Of a DNA stretch of 29,754 bases, positions 14,996 through 23,667 are shown one piece after another (position 1 is the stretch's first letter; each line of letters begins with the position of its first letter). The notes under the pieces were generated by a model that ran no database searches, was not told the origin of the DNA, and was given only the letters and a program-made list of their open reading frames with translations. The DNA comes from Myxococcales bacterium. Its GTDB lineage: Bacteria > Myxococcota > Polyangia > Polyangiales > Polyangiaceae. The translations under genes and the position numbers were made by a program. The stretch is taken from contig PLXW01000170.1 in NCBI GenBank assembly GCA_003151595.1, forward strand, positions 833 through 30,586, given 5' to 3'.

Positions 14996-16405
14996 ATGTC
15001 GATCCGCCGCGCAAAGCTGGTTTGTACGCTCGGTCCAGCCTGCGATTCCGCCGAGGGCCTCCGGGCGCTCATCGACGCCGGAATGGACGTCGCGCGCCTC
15101 AATTTCTCGCACGGCACGCACGAAGAGCACGGCGCGCGCTTCCAGCGCCTGCGCCAGGCGAGCGAAGAGAAGAAGAAGTGGGTCGCCGCGCTGCAGGACC
15201 TCTGCGGGCCGAAGATCCGCACCGGGAAATTCGCCGCGCCGTTCAATCTTCCGTCCGGGATCGACGCGACGCTGGTCGAAGGCGAGTCGAGCACCGACGA
15301 GCGCGTGATCCCGATCCAGTACGAAGGGCTCGCTGGCGACGTACGCGTGGGCGACAGCATCCTGTTCGACGACGGGCGCCTCGTCCTGCAAGTGAAGGCG
15401 ATCGAGGGGGACAAGGTTCGCGTCTTCGTCGAGCAAGGCGGCGGCATGCGCAACCACATCGGCGTGCACTTGCCGAGCAAGACGATGCGCGTGAGCGCGC
15501 TCACCGAGAAAGACAAAGAGGACCTCCAGTTCGGCCTCTCGCTCGGCGTCGACTACATCGCGCTCTCGTTCGTGCGCCGCGCCGAGGACCTCCACACGGT
15601 GCGCGAGATCTGCCACGAGTGGGGGCAGCCCACGCCGATCATCGCCAAGATCGAGACGCCCGACGCGGTCGAGAACCTCGAGTCGGTCGTGGCCGCGTCC
15701 GACGGCGTGATGGTGGCGCGCGGAGATCTCGGCGTGGAGTTTCCGCCGGAGCGCGTGCCGGTCATCCAGCGGCAGATTCTCAGCGTCGCGCGTCGCGTTC
15801 GGCGCCCCGTGATCGTCGCCACCGAGATGCTCCAGTCGATGACGAAGGCCACGCGGCCGACGCGCGCCGAAGCGAGCGACGTGGCGAACGCGGTCTTCTC
15901 GGGGACCGACGCGCTCATGCTCTCGGGCGAAACGGCGACGGGCGATCACCCGAACCTGGCGGCGGCGATGATGTGCCGCATCGCGGCCGAGGCCGAGGCC
16001 AGCAGCTTCTTCGAGAGCGCGCCGTACGCCTCGCGCGCGACGAGCACGGCGGAAGCGATCGCGCGCGGCGCGTGCAACACGGCGAAGGAGATCGGCGCGC
16101 GCTACCTGGTGGCGTTCACCGAGAGCGGCTCCAGCGCGATGAACGTGAGCCTCGCGCGGCCGACGGTGCCGATCATCGCCTTCTCGCCGAACGCGAAGAC
16201 GCGACGACGGATGGCGCTCTTCTGGGGCGTGATCCCGCGCGAATCGCCGTCGGTGAAGGACAGCGATCAGCTCGTCGACTGGTGCTCGGGAGACTTGATG
16301 GCGGCCGGTCTCGCGTCGCCTGGAGAGCGCGTGGTCATCGTGTTCGGCGCGCCGATCGGCGTGAGCGGGAGCACGAACACGATCCGCGTGCACGTGCTCG
16401 GATGA
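14996..16405 (+). CDS. pyk: Pyruvate kinase
   Basis: Converts phosphoenolpyruvate and ADP to pyruvate and ATP; last step of glycolysis, cytosolic. It is 469 aa, normal for bacterial enzymes. ATG 14996 gives the canonical start MSIRRAKLVCTLGPA; a GTG at 14972 is less likely. Signatures: RLNFSHG (34-40), LQDLCGPKIRTG, IIAKIETPDAVENLE with K218, VARGDLGVEFPPERVP (metal-binding Glu/Asp), ATEMLQSM and TRAEASDVANAVFSGTDALMLSGETA. The C-terminal domain (about 345-469) is complete. Its stop overlaps the following DsbA-like lipoprotein gene (ATGATG at 16402), suggesting co-translation of two functionally unrelated proteins. Confidence 0.97.
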   Translation: MSIRRAKLVCTLGPACDSAEGLRALIDAGMDVARLNFSHGTHEEHGARFQRLRQASEEKKKWVAALQDLCGPKIRTGKFAAPFNLPSGIDATLVEGESSTDERVIPIQYEGLAGDVRVGDSILFDDGRLVLQVKAIEGDKVRVFVEQGGGMRNHIGVHLPSKTMRVSALTEKDKEDLQFGLSLGVDYIALSFVRRAEDLHTVREICHEWGQPTPIIAKIETPDAVENLESVVAASDGVMVARGDLGVEFPPERVPVIQRQILSVARRVRRPVIVATEMLQSMTKATRPTRAEASDVANAVFSGTDALMLSGETATGDHPNLAAAMMCRIAAEAEASSFFESAPYASRATSTAEAIARGACNTAKEIGARYLVAFTESGSSAMNVSLARPTVPIIAFSPNAKTRRRMALFWGVIPRESPSVKDSDQLVDWCSGDLMAAGLASPGERVVIVFGAPIGVSGSTNTIRVHVLG

Positions 16406-17385
16406 TGCGCTCGACCCGGTTTCTCTTCGCGATGGCGTTGACGCTTGCGGCGTGCTCGAAGGAGCGCGTTCCGGAGCCGGCGACGGCGGACATGGACGCG
16501 AACGCCAACGCGAGCGCCAACGCCAACGCGAACGCGAACGCGAACGCGAGCGCGAACGCGGCCGACCCCGCCTCCACCCTCCCCGCCTTCGACGCCGGCA
16601 TCGTCCTTCCGCTCTTCGCCGACGCGGGCCTGAACGCGCGCGAGCAAGGCGACTTCGCCTCCATCATCGCCGGCATCGACGCCCCCTGCCCTTCGGTCCC
16701 CGTCTCGATCGCGCAGTGCATCGCCGAGCACCGCGCGTGCCCCGATTGCCTCGCCGCTGCGCGCTACGTGGCCATCGGCATTCACGACGGTTGGCCGGGG
16801 CAGTACATCGGCGCCGGGCTCGCTGCGCGGTTCGATCCGGTGCAGGTCAAAGATCTCCCGATCGACGGCTCACCGACCAAGGGCCCCACGAACGCGCCGA
16901 TCACGATCGTCGAGTTCGGGAGCTACATCTGCCCGCACTGCGCCGCGGAAGCGCCGAAGCTCGAGGCGCTCCTCACCGCGCACCCCAAGCAGGTGCGCCT
17001 CGTCTTCAAGCCCGTGTGGTCACCCGACAACCAGACGGCGATGCACGCCACGCGTGCGGCGATCGCGGCCGGCGCGCAGGGGAAGTTCTGGGAGATGCAC
17101 GCGCTCATCTTCGGGAACCAACCGAAGGCCGCTGACGCCGATCTCGACGGCTACGCGCAGACGCTCGGCCTCGACATGGCCCGCTTCCACGCCGACATCG
17201 CCTCGCCGGCCACGAGCGATCGCATGAAGCGCGACATGGCGCTCTCGGCGAAAGCCGCCATCGATTCGATCCCCGCATTGTGGATCAACGGGCACGCCCT
17301 CCTCCCCTTCGAGAAGCTCGAAGACCGCATCGCGTTCGAGCTCGCGCAGCTTCCTGCGACCGGATCCCCCGCTTCCGCGCGCTGA
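16402..17385 (+). CDS. DsbA-like thioredoxin-fold lipoprotein
   Basis: 327 aa. Predicted lipoprotein: signal peptide with lipobox LAAC (C18). After it comes an Ala-Asn/Ala-Ser repeat linker (about 33-52). A Cys-containing segment (about 91-120: PCPSVPVSIAQC...RACPDCLAAARY) precedes the thioredoxin-fold domain (about 150-320). That domain has IVEFGSYICPHCAAEAPKLE with the redox motif CPHC (177-180), the same dipeptide as E. coli DsbA, and IDSIPALWINGHAL with the expected cis-Pro region. Likely role: disulfide formation or rearrangement in the envelope, anchored in the membrane. The first ATG overlaps the pyk stop. Whether it is an oxidase or reductase is undecided. The extra CPDC motif (about 114-117) could be a second redox site; inference. 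Confidence 0.88.
   Translation: MMRSTRFLFAMALTLAACSKERVPEPATADMDANANASANANANANANASANAADPASTLPAFDAGIVLPLFADAGLNAREQGDFASIIAGIDAPCPSVPVSIAQCIAEHRACPDCLAAARYVAIGIHDGWPGQYIGAGLAARFDPVQVKDLPIDGSPTKGPTNAPITIVEFGSYICPHCAAEAPKLEALLTAHPKQVRLVFKPVWSPDNQTAMHATRAAIAAGAQGKFWEMHALIFGNQPKAADADLDGYAQTLGLDMARFHADIASPATSDRMKRDMALSAKAAIDSIPALWINGHALLPFEKLEDRIAFELAQLPATGSPASAR
16498..16557 (+). repeat. Hexanucleotide tandem repeat encoding an Ala-Asn/Ser linker
   Basis: Ten copies of a GCSARC hexamer (GCGAAC, GCCAAC, GCGAGC), in frame, giving a run of Ala-Asn/Ala-Ser dipeptides between the lipidated Cys and the thioredoxin-like domain. Unit number can change by slippage without a frameshift. Confidence 0.9.
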
Positions 17386-17505
17386 GCACCACTCGCCGAC
17401 ACGAGGCGTTACCTACCTCCCCCCACGCGCCCGCGAGTCGAATTTACCGAAGCGCTTCCAAGCGCGTACCATGGAGCGTTGGGTTGGTAGGTTCGGGGAG
17501 GCGGA

Positions 17506-18837
17506 ATGGCCGAGGCCGAAGCGACGACGGACGATCTCGGGGGCGAGGCGCAGAGACTCCGGGCACGCGTACGCGAGCTCGAAGGGGCGCTCGATGCCCT
17601 GCGCGCGCACGAGGCCGAGCGTCAGCGCACCGAGGGAGCGCTCCTCGACGCCAAGCGTGAGCTCGAGAGCTCGAACCAGGCGAAGAGCGAGTTCCTCGCG
17701 CGAATGAGCCACGAGCTGCGCACGCCGCTCAACTCGATCCTCGGCTTCTCGCAGGTGCTCAACACCGATCCCGACGAGCCCCTCACGCACTCGCAGAAGG
17801 AGAGCGTGCGCCAGATCCTCAAAGCAGGGTGGCACCTCCTCGCGCTCATCAACGAGGTGCTCGATCTCGCGCGGATCGAGAGCGGCAAGCTGCAGCTGTC
17901 GATCGAGAGCGTCGGCGTGGAGCAGATCCTTCGCGAGGCGCTCACGCTCATCGCGCCTGTGGCCGAGAAGCACCAGGTGAAGATCGTCGACGAGACGAAG
18001 GCGTTCCGACAGCTCTACGTCGTGGCCGATCGCACGCGCTTGAAGCAGGTGCTCCTGAATCTGCTGGCGAACGGCGTGAAGTACAACAAGCCGGGCGGCA
18101 CGGTGACGCTCACCTGCGACCGCCCGAGTGACGGACGACTGACGGTCTCGATCGCGGACACCGGCCCCGGCCTCAGCCTGGAGGATCAGGGGCTGCTCTT
18201 CACGCCGTTCACGCGGTTGCGCGTGAAGGCCGACGTCGAAGGGGCCGGGATGGGGCTCGCGATCACGAAGCGACTCATCGAGCTGATGGGGGGATCGATC
18301 GGCGTCAACAGCAAGCCGGGCGAAGGGAGCCGCTTCTTCTTCGAGCTCGCGCTGGGCGAGAAGCCGGCGGTCGAAGGCGAAGAGACCGATCCCTCGCTCA
18401 TCATCGCCCGCACCGACGAGACCGAGGTGACTCTGCTCCACGTGGAGGACAACCCAGCCAACCGCGCGCTCGTCGCGCGGATCCTGGAGCGAAGGCCGCA
18501 CGTGAAGATCCTCGCCGCCGACACGGCGGAGAAGGGAATCGAGCTGGCGCGCACGCGCGATCCCGATCTCATCGTGCTCGACATCAACCTGCCGGGGATG
18601 GATGGCTTCGAAGCGCTCGCGCTCCTGCGGCAGTACGTGGACACGCGGCACATCCCGATCATCGCGCTCAGCGCCAACGCGATGCCGAGCGACGTGAAGC
18701 GCGGGCTCGAAGCGGGCTTTCTCCAGTATCTGACCAAGCCCATCGACGTGAAGGAGTTCCTCCGCACGATCGATCTGTTCCTGACTGGCGCCGCGGTCGC
18801 CGAATCGAAGTCTTCGCCACCCAACTCGATCGGCTAG
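17506..18837 (+). CDS. Cytosolic hybrid histidine kinase with receiver domain
   Basis: 443 aa, no TM segment. An N-terminal coiled coil (about 14-60) is followed by the HisKA region with H-box SHELRTPLN (phospho-His H69). The ATPase domain has N-box NLLANGVKYN (N189), G1 DTGPGL (218-223) and G2 GAGMGLA (246-252). A receiver domain (about 308-430) has D314/D315-like acid pair (VEDN), phosphoacceptor D359 in LIVLDINLPGMDG and K411 in YLTKPID. No input domain is present, so the signal must come through the coiled coil or a partner. The start follows GGGGAGG. A palindrome GAAGCGCTTC (17449-17458) lies upstream. The next gene starts 14 bp later, so both probably form one operon and pathway. Confidence 0.93.
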   Translation: MAEAEATTDDLGGEAQRLRARVRELEGALDALRAHEAERQRTEGALLDAKRELESSNQAKSEFLARMSHELRTPLNSILGFSQVLNTDPDEPLTHSQKESVRQILKAGWHLLALINEVLDLARIESGKLQLSIESVGVEQILREALTLIAPVAEKHQVKIVDETKAFRQLYVVADRTRLKQVLLNLLANGVKYNKPGGTVTLTCDRPSDGRLTVSIADTGPGLSLEDQGLLFTPFTRLRVKADVEGAGMGLAITKRLIELMGGSIGVNSKPGEGSRFFFELALGEKPAVEGEETDPSLIIARTDETEVTLLHVEDNPANRALVARILERRPHVKILAADTAEKGIELARTRDPDLIVLDINLPGMDGFEALALLRQYVDTRHIPIIALSANAMPSDVKRGLEAGFLQYLTKPIDVKEFLRTIDLFLTGAAVAESKSSPPNSIG

Positions 18838-18851
18838 GAGCGTAGGAGTTC

Positions 18852-19976
18852 ATGCTGAGCGCCGAGGAGATCACCAAAGGACGCATCCTCATCGTCGACG
18901 ACGCGGAGAGCCACGTCCTTCTCCTGCGCAAGGTACTCAAGGGCGCCGGATATCTCTCGGTGGCCACGACGACGAACCCCGAAGAGGCGCTCGATCTCTA
19001 CAAGGAGTTCGAGCCCGATCTCATCGTGCTCGATCTGCACATGCGCCCCATCGACGGGTTTCAGATCCTCGATCAGCTGAAGATCTTCGAAGGGGCGGAC
19101 TCGTACGTGCCGGCGCTGATGATGACGGCGCTGAACGACCCCGACGTGCTCTTGAAGGCGCTGGAGCGCGGCGCGCGCGACTTCTTGAACAAGCCGTTCG
19201 ATCGGGTCGAGGCGCTCACGCGGATCCGGAACATGCTCGAAGTGCGGCTGCTCCACAAACGCGTTCGCGATCAGAACCGGATCCTGGAAGACACCGTCAG
19301 CGCGCGAACGCGCGAGATCAAAGAGACGCGCCTCGAGGTGATTCGCCGGCTCGGTCGCGCCGCGGAGTACCGCGACAACGAGACCGGGATGCACATCATC
19401 CGCATGTCGCTCGCGGCCGCCGCGCTCGGTCGCGCGGTGGGGCTCAGCGCGCACGACTGCGACATCCTCTTGAACGCCAGCCCCATGCACGACATCGGCA
19501 AGATCGGGATCCCCGATCGCATCTTGCTGAAGCCCGGTCCGCTCGATCTCGACGAGTGGGCCATCATGAAGAAGCACCCGGCCATCGGCGCCGAGCTCCT
19601 CTCGGGCGGCAGCTCGGAGCTGATGCAGATGGCGGAGACGATCGCGCACTGCCATCACGAGAAGTGGGATGGAAGCGGATATCCACGCGGGTTGGAGGGG
19701 GAAGCAATCCCGCTGGCGGCGCGGATCGTGGCGGTGTGCGACGTGTTCGACGCGCTCCTCTCGAAGCGCCCTTACAAGGCTCCGTGGACGGTCGAAGCGG
19801 CGCTCGAAGAGCTTGATAAGCGGGCAGGCTCGCACTTCGACCCGGCGCTCGTGGAGCGCTTCCACGATACCCTCCAGGAAGTGCTCGGCATCCACGTGCG
19901 GTACGCCGACGACCACGAGAGCGCGACTCACGTAATCCGGGCGAGCGTCAAAATGAAGGCGGCGATGCCGCGTTAG
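18852..19976 (+). CDS. Response regulator with HD-GYP domain (RpfG-like c-di-GMP phosphodiesterase)
   Basis: 374 aa. The receiver domain (about 10-130) has D16-D17, phosphoacceptor D61 (LIVLDLHM) and K114 (FLNKPFD). A coiled-coil linker (about 130-162) joins the HD-GYP domain (about 163-360): H181 in DNETGMHIIRM, H213-D214 in MHDIGKIGIPDRIL, H242 in MKKHPAIG, H268-H269 and GYP 276-278 in HCHHEKWDGSGYP. All metal-site residues I can check are present, so cleavage of c-di-GMP is likely. AGGAG precedes the start. Coupling to the upstream hybrid kinase suggests that phosphorylation controls the phosphodiesterase. C-di-GMP could be sensed by the PilZ protein at 22152, though this is only a locus-level association. 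Confidence 0.93.
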   Translation: MLSAEEITKGRILIVDDAESHVLLLRKVLKGAGYLSVATTTNPEEALDLYKEFEPDLIVLDLHMRPIDGFQILDQLKIFEGADSYVPALMMTALNDPDVLLKALERGARDFLNKPFDRVEALTRIRNMLEVRLLHKRVRDQNRILEDTVSARTREIKETRLEVIRRLGRAAEYRDNETGMHIIRMSLAAAALGRAVGLSAHDCDILLNASPMHDIGKIGIPDRILLKPGPLDLDEWAIMKKHPAIGAELLSGGSSELMQMAETIAHCHHEKWDGSGYPRGLEGEAIPLAARIVAVCDVFDALLSKRPYKAPWTVEAALEELDKRAGSHFDPALVERFHDTLQEVLGIHVRYADDHESATHVIRASVKMKAAMPR

Positions 19977-20065
19977 AGCGGGCGCCGCGCGCCGGATCGG
20001 GCCCCGGAAGGGGGGCGAAAATAGGGGAGACGGGGCGAGTTGGATTGCTACACTTGAGGCGCGAT

Positions 20066-20386
20066 ATGGCAATGAAGAAGCCGAGTACTCTTCCGAAGAG
20101 ACCGCCGGTCGATCCCTTGATCGCACTCGACGATCCGGGCGATCTCGATCTCGAAGTCTCGATCGAAGAGCGCCAGCCAGACACGGCGCGTCCCGACTAC
20201 GAACCGGACAAGTTCGCGAAGAACCTGGAGACGGAAGGCGAGCGCATGACGCAACCTCCGTCGCCGACGTACGACATGCTGCGCGACAGCTGCAAGACGA
20301 ACATCGCCGCCGACATCGCGCTCGACGAAGAGAAGATCATTCGTCCGTCGAGCGTGAAGGTAAAGACGACGACTCGTAAACTCTAG
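20066..20386 (+). CDS. Small hypothetical protein
   Basis: 106 aa, not recognised. TTGAGGC with about 5-7 nt spacing favours ATG at 20066 over the upstream start at 20045. It has a basic start (MAMKKPSTLPKRPP), a middle part rich in Asp/Glu, and a basic end (VKVKTTTRKL). No TM, signal peptide or cysteine motif; one Cys (DSCKTN). It looks soluble and possibly disordered. It begins 89 bp after the HD-GYP gene, so it could be part of that transcript or independent. Coding status is moderately supported by the ribosome-binding site, GC-rich third positions and a downstream hairpin. Confidence 0.55.
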   Translation: MAMKKPSTLPKRPPVDPLIALDDPGDLDLEVSIEERQPDTARPDYEPDKFAKNLETEGERMTQPPSPTYDMLRDSCKTNIAADIALDEEKIIRPSSVKVKTTTRKL

Positions 20387-20390
20387 GAGC

Positions 20391-20409
20391 TTGTCGGACT
20401 AACCGACAA
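20391..20409 (+). terminator. Stem-loop after the small ORF
   Basis: TTGTCGG-ACTAA-CCGACAA: perfect 7-bp stem, 5-nt loop, 4 nt after the stop codon. No strong U-tract follows, so it is a possible rather than certain terminator. It sits in the 67-bp gap between convergent genes. Confidence 0.45.
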
Positions 20410-20437
20410 CCGCCGTCGTACGGGTCATGTAGAGGCG

Positions 20438-20452
20438 GACGCCTTCGGCGCC
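20438..20452 (-). terminator. Short hairpin after the acyl-CoA synthetase
   Basis: On the minus strand GGCGCC-GAA-GGCGTC (one G-T pair), starting one base after the synthetase stop. The stem is short and no U-tract is visible, so the terminator role is tentative. Confidence 0.3.
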
Positions 20453-20453
20453 G

Positions 20454-22121
20454 CTAGCGTCGCTCGCGGAGCTCGCGCTTCAGGACCTTGCCCGTCGGGT
20501 TTCGCGGGAGCGCGTCGAGGAAGACGAAGTCGCGCGGCACTTTCGGGCCGGCGAGTCGCTCGCGGGTCCACGCCTTCAGCTCCCCTTCGTCGAGCTCGTG
20601 GCCGATGCGCCTCACCACGAAGGCGCGCACGCGCTCGCCCCACTCCGGATCACTCACGCCGACGACGGCGCATTCGGCGACCGACACGTGAAGCTCGAGC
20701 ACCCCTTCGACCTCTGCGGGGTACACGTTCACGCCGCCGGAGATGACCATGTCGCGCTTCCGCCCTTCGATGAAGTAGCGGCCGTCGCGGTCCTTCCGCG
20801 CGAGATCGCCGACGCTGAAGTAGCCGTCCTTCATGCTGTCGCGCGTGGCGCTCTGATCGCGGTGGTAGCCGGAGACGAGCATCTTGTTCTTCACGTACAG
20901 CTCGCCGACCTGGCCGACGCGCACCTCGCGCCCCGCGTCGTCGAGCAGACGGATGTCGTTGCCGGGGACCGCGGGGCCGATCGTCGTGGGCGCGGCGCGG
21001 AGATCGGCGGGCTTGGCGAGCGTGACGATGGCGGTCTCGGTCGCGCCGTAGAAGTTGAAGAGGATGTCGCCGAAGTGGTCCATCGTCTGCGTGGCGAGCG
21101 GACCGGGGAGCGGCGCGCCGCCGCTGAAGATCGCGCGCAGCGTGCGCGTGTTGTACTTGGCGAGCGTGTCCTCATCGAGGCCCAGCACGCGGTGGAGCAT
21201 CGTGGGGATGACGGCGGTGGTCGTCACGCCGTAGCGATCGACGGCGGCCAGGAACCCCTCGGGCTTGAACTCGTCGAGGATGACCGCCGTGCCGCCGAGC
21301 AAATGCGTGAAGGTGAGAAACCCGATCGCCGTCGAGTGGTAGAGCGGGCAGACCGCGAGGTGCACGTCGTCGACGCGCATCGGGGTCTCGGCAAGAAAGC
21401 GCATCGCCGCGGGGAGCGCGTCTTTCGGGAACTTCCGCACGGCCCCCTTGGGCTTCCCCGTGGTGCCCGAGGTGTAGATGACGACCGCGGCATCATCGGC
21501 CGCGCCGGCGACCTCGGTGAACGACGTGCTCCCTTCGAGGAGCTCGTCGAAGTGCGAGCACCCTTTCACGCGACCGCCGACCGTGAAGAACGCCTGGATG
21601 TTCGGGAGCTCTTTCCTCGCCTGCTCGACCGTGGGCCACAGGTCGGCGTCGAACACGATGGCGCGCGCTCCGCAGTGCGTCGCCAGATAGATGAGCTCGG
21701 CCACGGTCGACCGCCACGAGATCGCCACGGCCGAGCCCCCCATGCGCGTCACGCCGGAGGTCGTCTCCAGGAACTCGGGGCGGTTCTTCATCATGACGAC
21801 GACGCTCGTGCCGCGACCGAAGCCGAGGCGCGTGAACGACGACGCCACCGAGTCGATCCGGCGGTTGAACTCGCCGAACGTGATCGACTCGTCGCGCCAC
21901 TGGAGCGCGATCTTGTCGGGCGCGTTCAGGGCGTGCAGCCGGTAGACCTGCGATGGGTTCTGCGCCCCTGCGCGCAGCGTCTTGACCAGCGCGCGCATGC
22001 CTGGGACCGAGAGCTCCCACATCATGCCGCTGGTCTGAGCGACTTTGGCCACGGTCGCGATTCGCTGCGGCACGTCGGCGAGGCGCTCGCGAATCTCCTT
22101 CAACTTGTGCGCGTCGAGCAT
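20454..22121 (-). CDS. AMP-forming acyl-CoA synthetase
   Basis: Activates a carboxylic acid, probably a fatty acid, to its acyl-CoA via an acyl-adenylate. It is 555 aa from ATG 22121; a longer open frame upstream (towards 23888) is a shadow of nadA. ANL-family motifs: YTSGTTGKPKG (216-226), YGATET (358-363), GELYVKNKMLVSGY, GYFSVGDLARKDRDGRYFIEGRKRDMV with the hinge Asp/Lys region, ISGGVNVYPAEVE and NPTGKVLKREL with the catalytic K545. An N-terminal stretch of about 45 residues precedes the fold. Chain-length preference cannot be read. It is divergent from PilZ with 30 bp between start codons, and convergent with the small ORF. No clear Shine-Dalgarno. Confidence 0.92.
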   Translation of the reverse strand: MLDAHKLKEIRERLADVPQRIATVAKVAQTSGMMWELSVPGMRALVKTLRAGAQNPSQVYRLHALNAPDKIALQWRDESITFGEFNRRIDSVASSFTRLGFGRGTSVVVMMKNRPEFLETTSGVTRMGGSAVAISWRSTVAELIYLATHCGARAIVFDADLWPTVEQARKELPNIQAFFTVGGRVKGCSHFDELLEGSTSFTEVAGAADDAAVVIYTSGTTGKPKGAVRKFPKDALPAAMRFLAETPMRVDDVHLAVCPLYHSTAIGFLTFTHLLGGTAVILDEFKPEGFLAAVDRYGVTTTAVIPTMLHRVLGLDEDTLAKYNTRTLRAIFSGGAPLPGPLATQTMDHFGDILFNFYGATETAIVTLAKPADLRAAPTTIGPAVPGNDIRLLDDAGREVRVGQVGELYVKNKMLVSGYHRDQSATRDSMKDGYFSVGDLARKDRDGRYFIEGRKRDMVISGGVNVYPAEVEGVLELHVSVAECAVVGVSDPEWGERVRAFVVRRIGHELDEGELKAWTRERLAGPKVPRDFVFLDALPRNPTGKVLKRELRERR

Positions 22122-22151
22122 CGCTTTTGACTCTAGTGCTAGTCTCGCGTC

Positions 22152-22631
22152 ATGTCCGGTACGAAGAAGGACGGCGACCCCGAGGGGGAACGCCGGGCCG
22201 ATGCGGGGCCGGTTTCGGCCGACTCGCCGGAGACCAACCCGTTCAATCGCGAGGACGACAAGCGGTACGAGGACCGCGCGGCGATCCAGCTGCGCGTCGA
22301 CTACAAGCGCCTCAACACCTTCTTCGCCGACTACACGAAGAACATCTCCAAAGGGGGCACGTTCATCCGGACGAGCAAGCCCCTCGACGTGGGGACCGAG
22401 TTCGTCTTCGTGCTGAGCGTGCCGTCGCACAACACGCAGCTGGCGCTGAAGGGCGAGGTCGTCTGGATCGTGACCGAGGAGAAGGCCACGAGCGACAACC
22501 CCGCCGGCATGGGGATCAAGTTCAAGTTCACGAACGACGACGAGCGGGTGAAGGTCGACGAGTTCGTGGAGAAGCTGATGGACGAAGCGCTCGGCCAGCA
22601 CATCTCGACCAAGCTCTTGAAGAAGACGTGA
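22152..22631 (+). CDS. PilZ-domain protein, probable c-di-GMP receptor
   Basis: 159 aa, cytosolic. An acidic N-terminal tail (1-34) is followed by the PilZ fold with the c-di-GMP-binding residues R38-x3-R42 (KRYEDR) and N64-x-S-x2-G69 (TKNISKGGTF). The pattern DYTKNISKGGTFIRT...L-x-GEVVW...P-x-GMGIKF is the common myxobacterial PilZ form. Both binding motifs are intact, so ligand binding is likely; the output is unknown. Start at ATG 22152 lacks a visible Shine-Dalgarno, and only 30 bp separate it from the divergent acyl-CoA synthetase start. nadA follows 36 bp downstream on the same strand. Confidence 0.9.
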   Translation: MSGTKKDGDPEGERRADAGPVSADSPETNPFNREDDKRYEDRAAIQLRVDYKRLNTFFADYTKNISKGGTFIRTSKPLDVGTEFVFVLSVPSHNTQLALKGEVVWIVTEEKATSDNPAGMGIKFKFTNDDERVKVDEFVEKLMDEALGQHISTKLLKKT

Positions 22632-22667
22632 CTGGATTTGGCCGCGGCCCGTCCCTAAGTTCTGCGC

Positions 22668-23648
<981 letters not shown>

Positions 23649-23667
23649 TGGTCTAACCTTCGGGGCC

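Noticed and set aside
11569..15516. 1315-aa minus-strand open frame
   Set aside because: Composition is Arg/Ala/Asp-rich without family motifs, and it overlaps the clear lysA, pyk and helicase-associated genes. It is a shadow of GC-rich coding sequence.
16498..16557. Possible CRISPR-like array
   Set aside because: It is a simple in-frame hexanucleotide repeat without spacers.
17411..17492. ACCTACC ... GGTAGGT inverted pair before the histidine kinase
   Set aside because: Arms are 7 bp and 68 bp apart; likely chance in this composition.
22127..22151. TTGACT near the PilZ start as a promoter
   Set aside because: Only about 19 bp remain before the ATG, so the -10 element would overlap the start codon.
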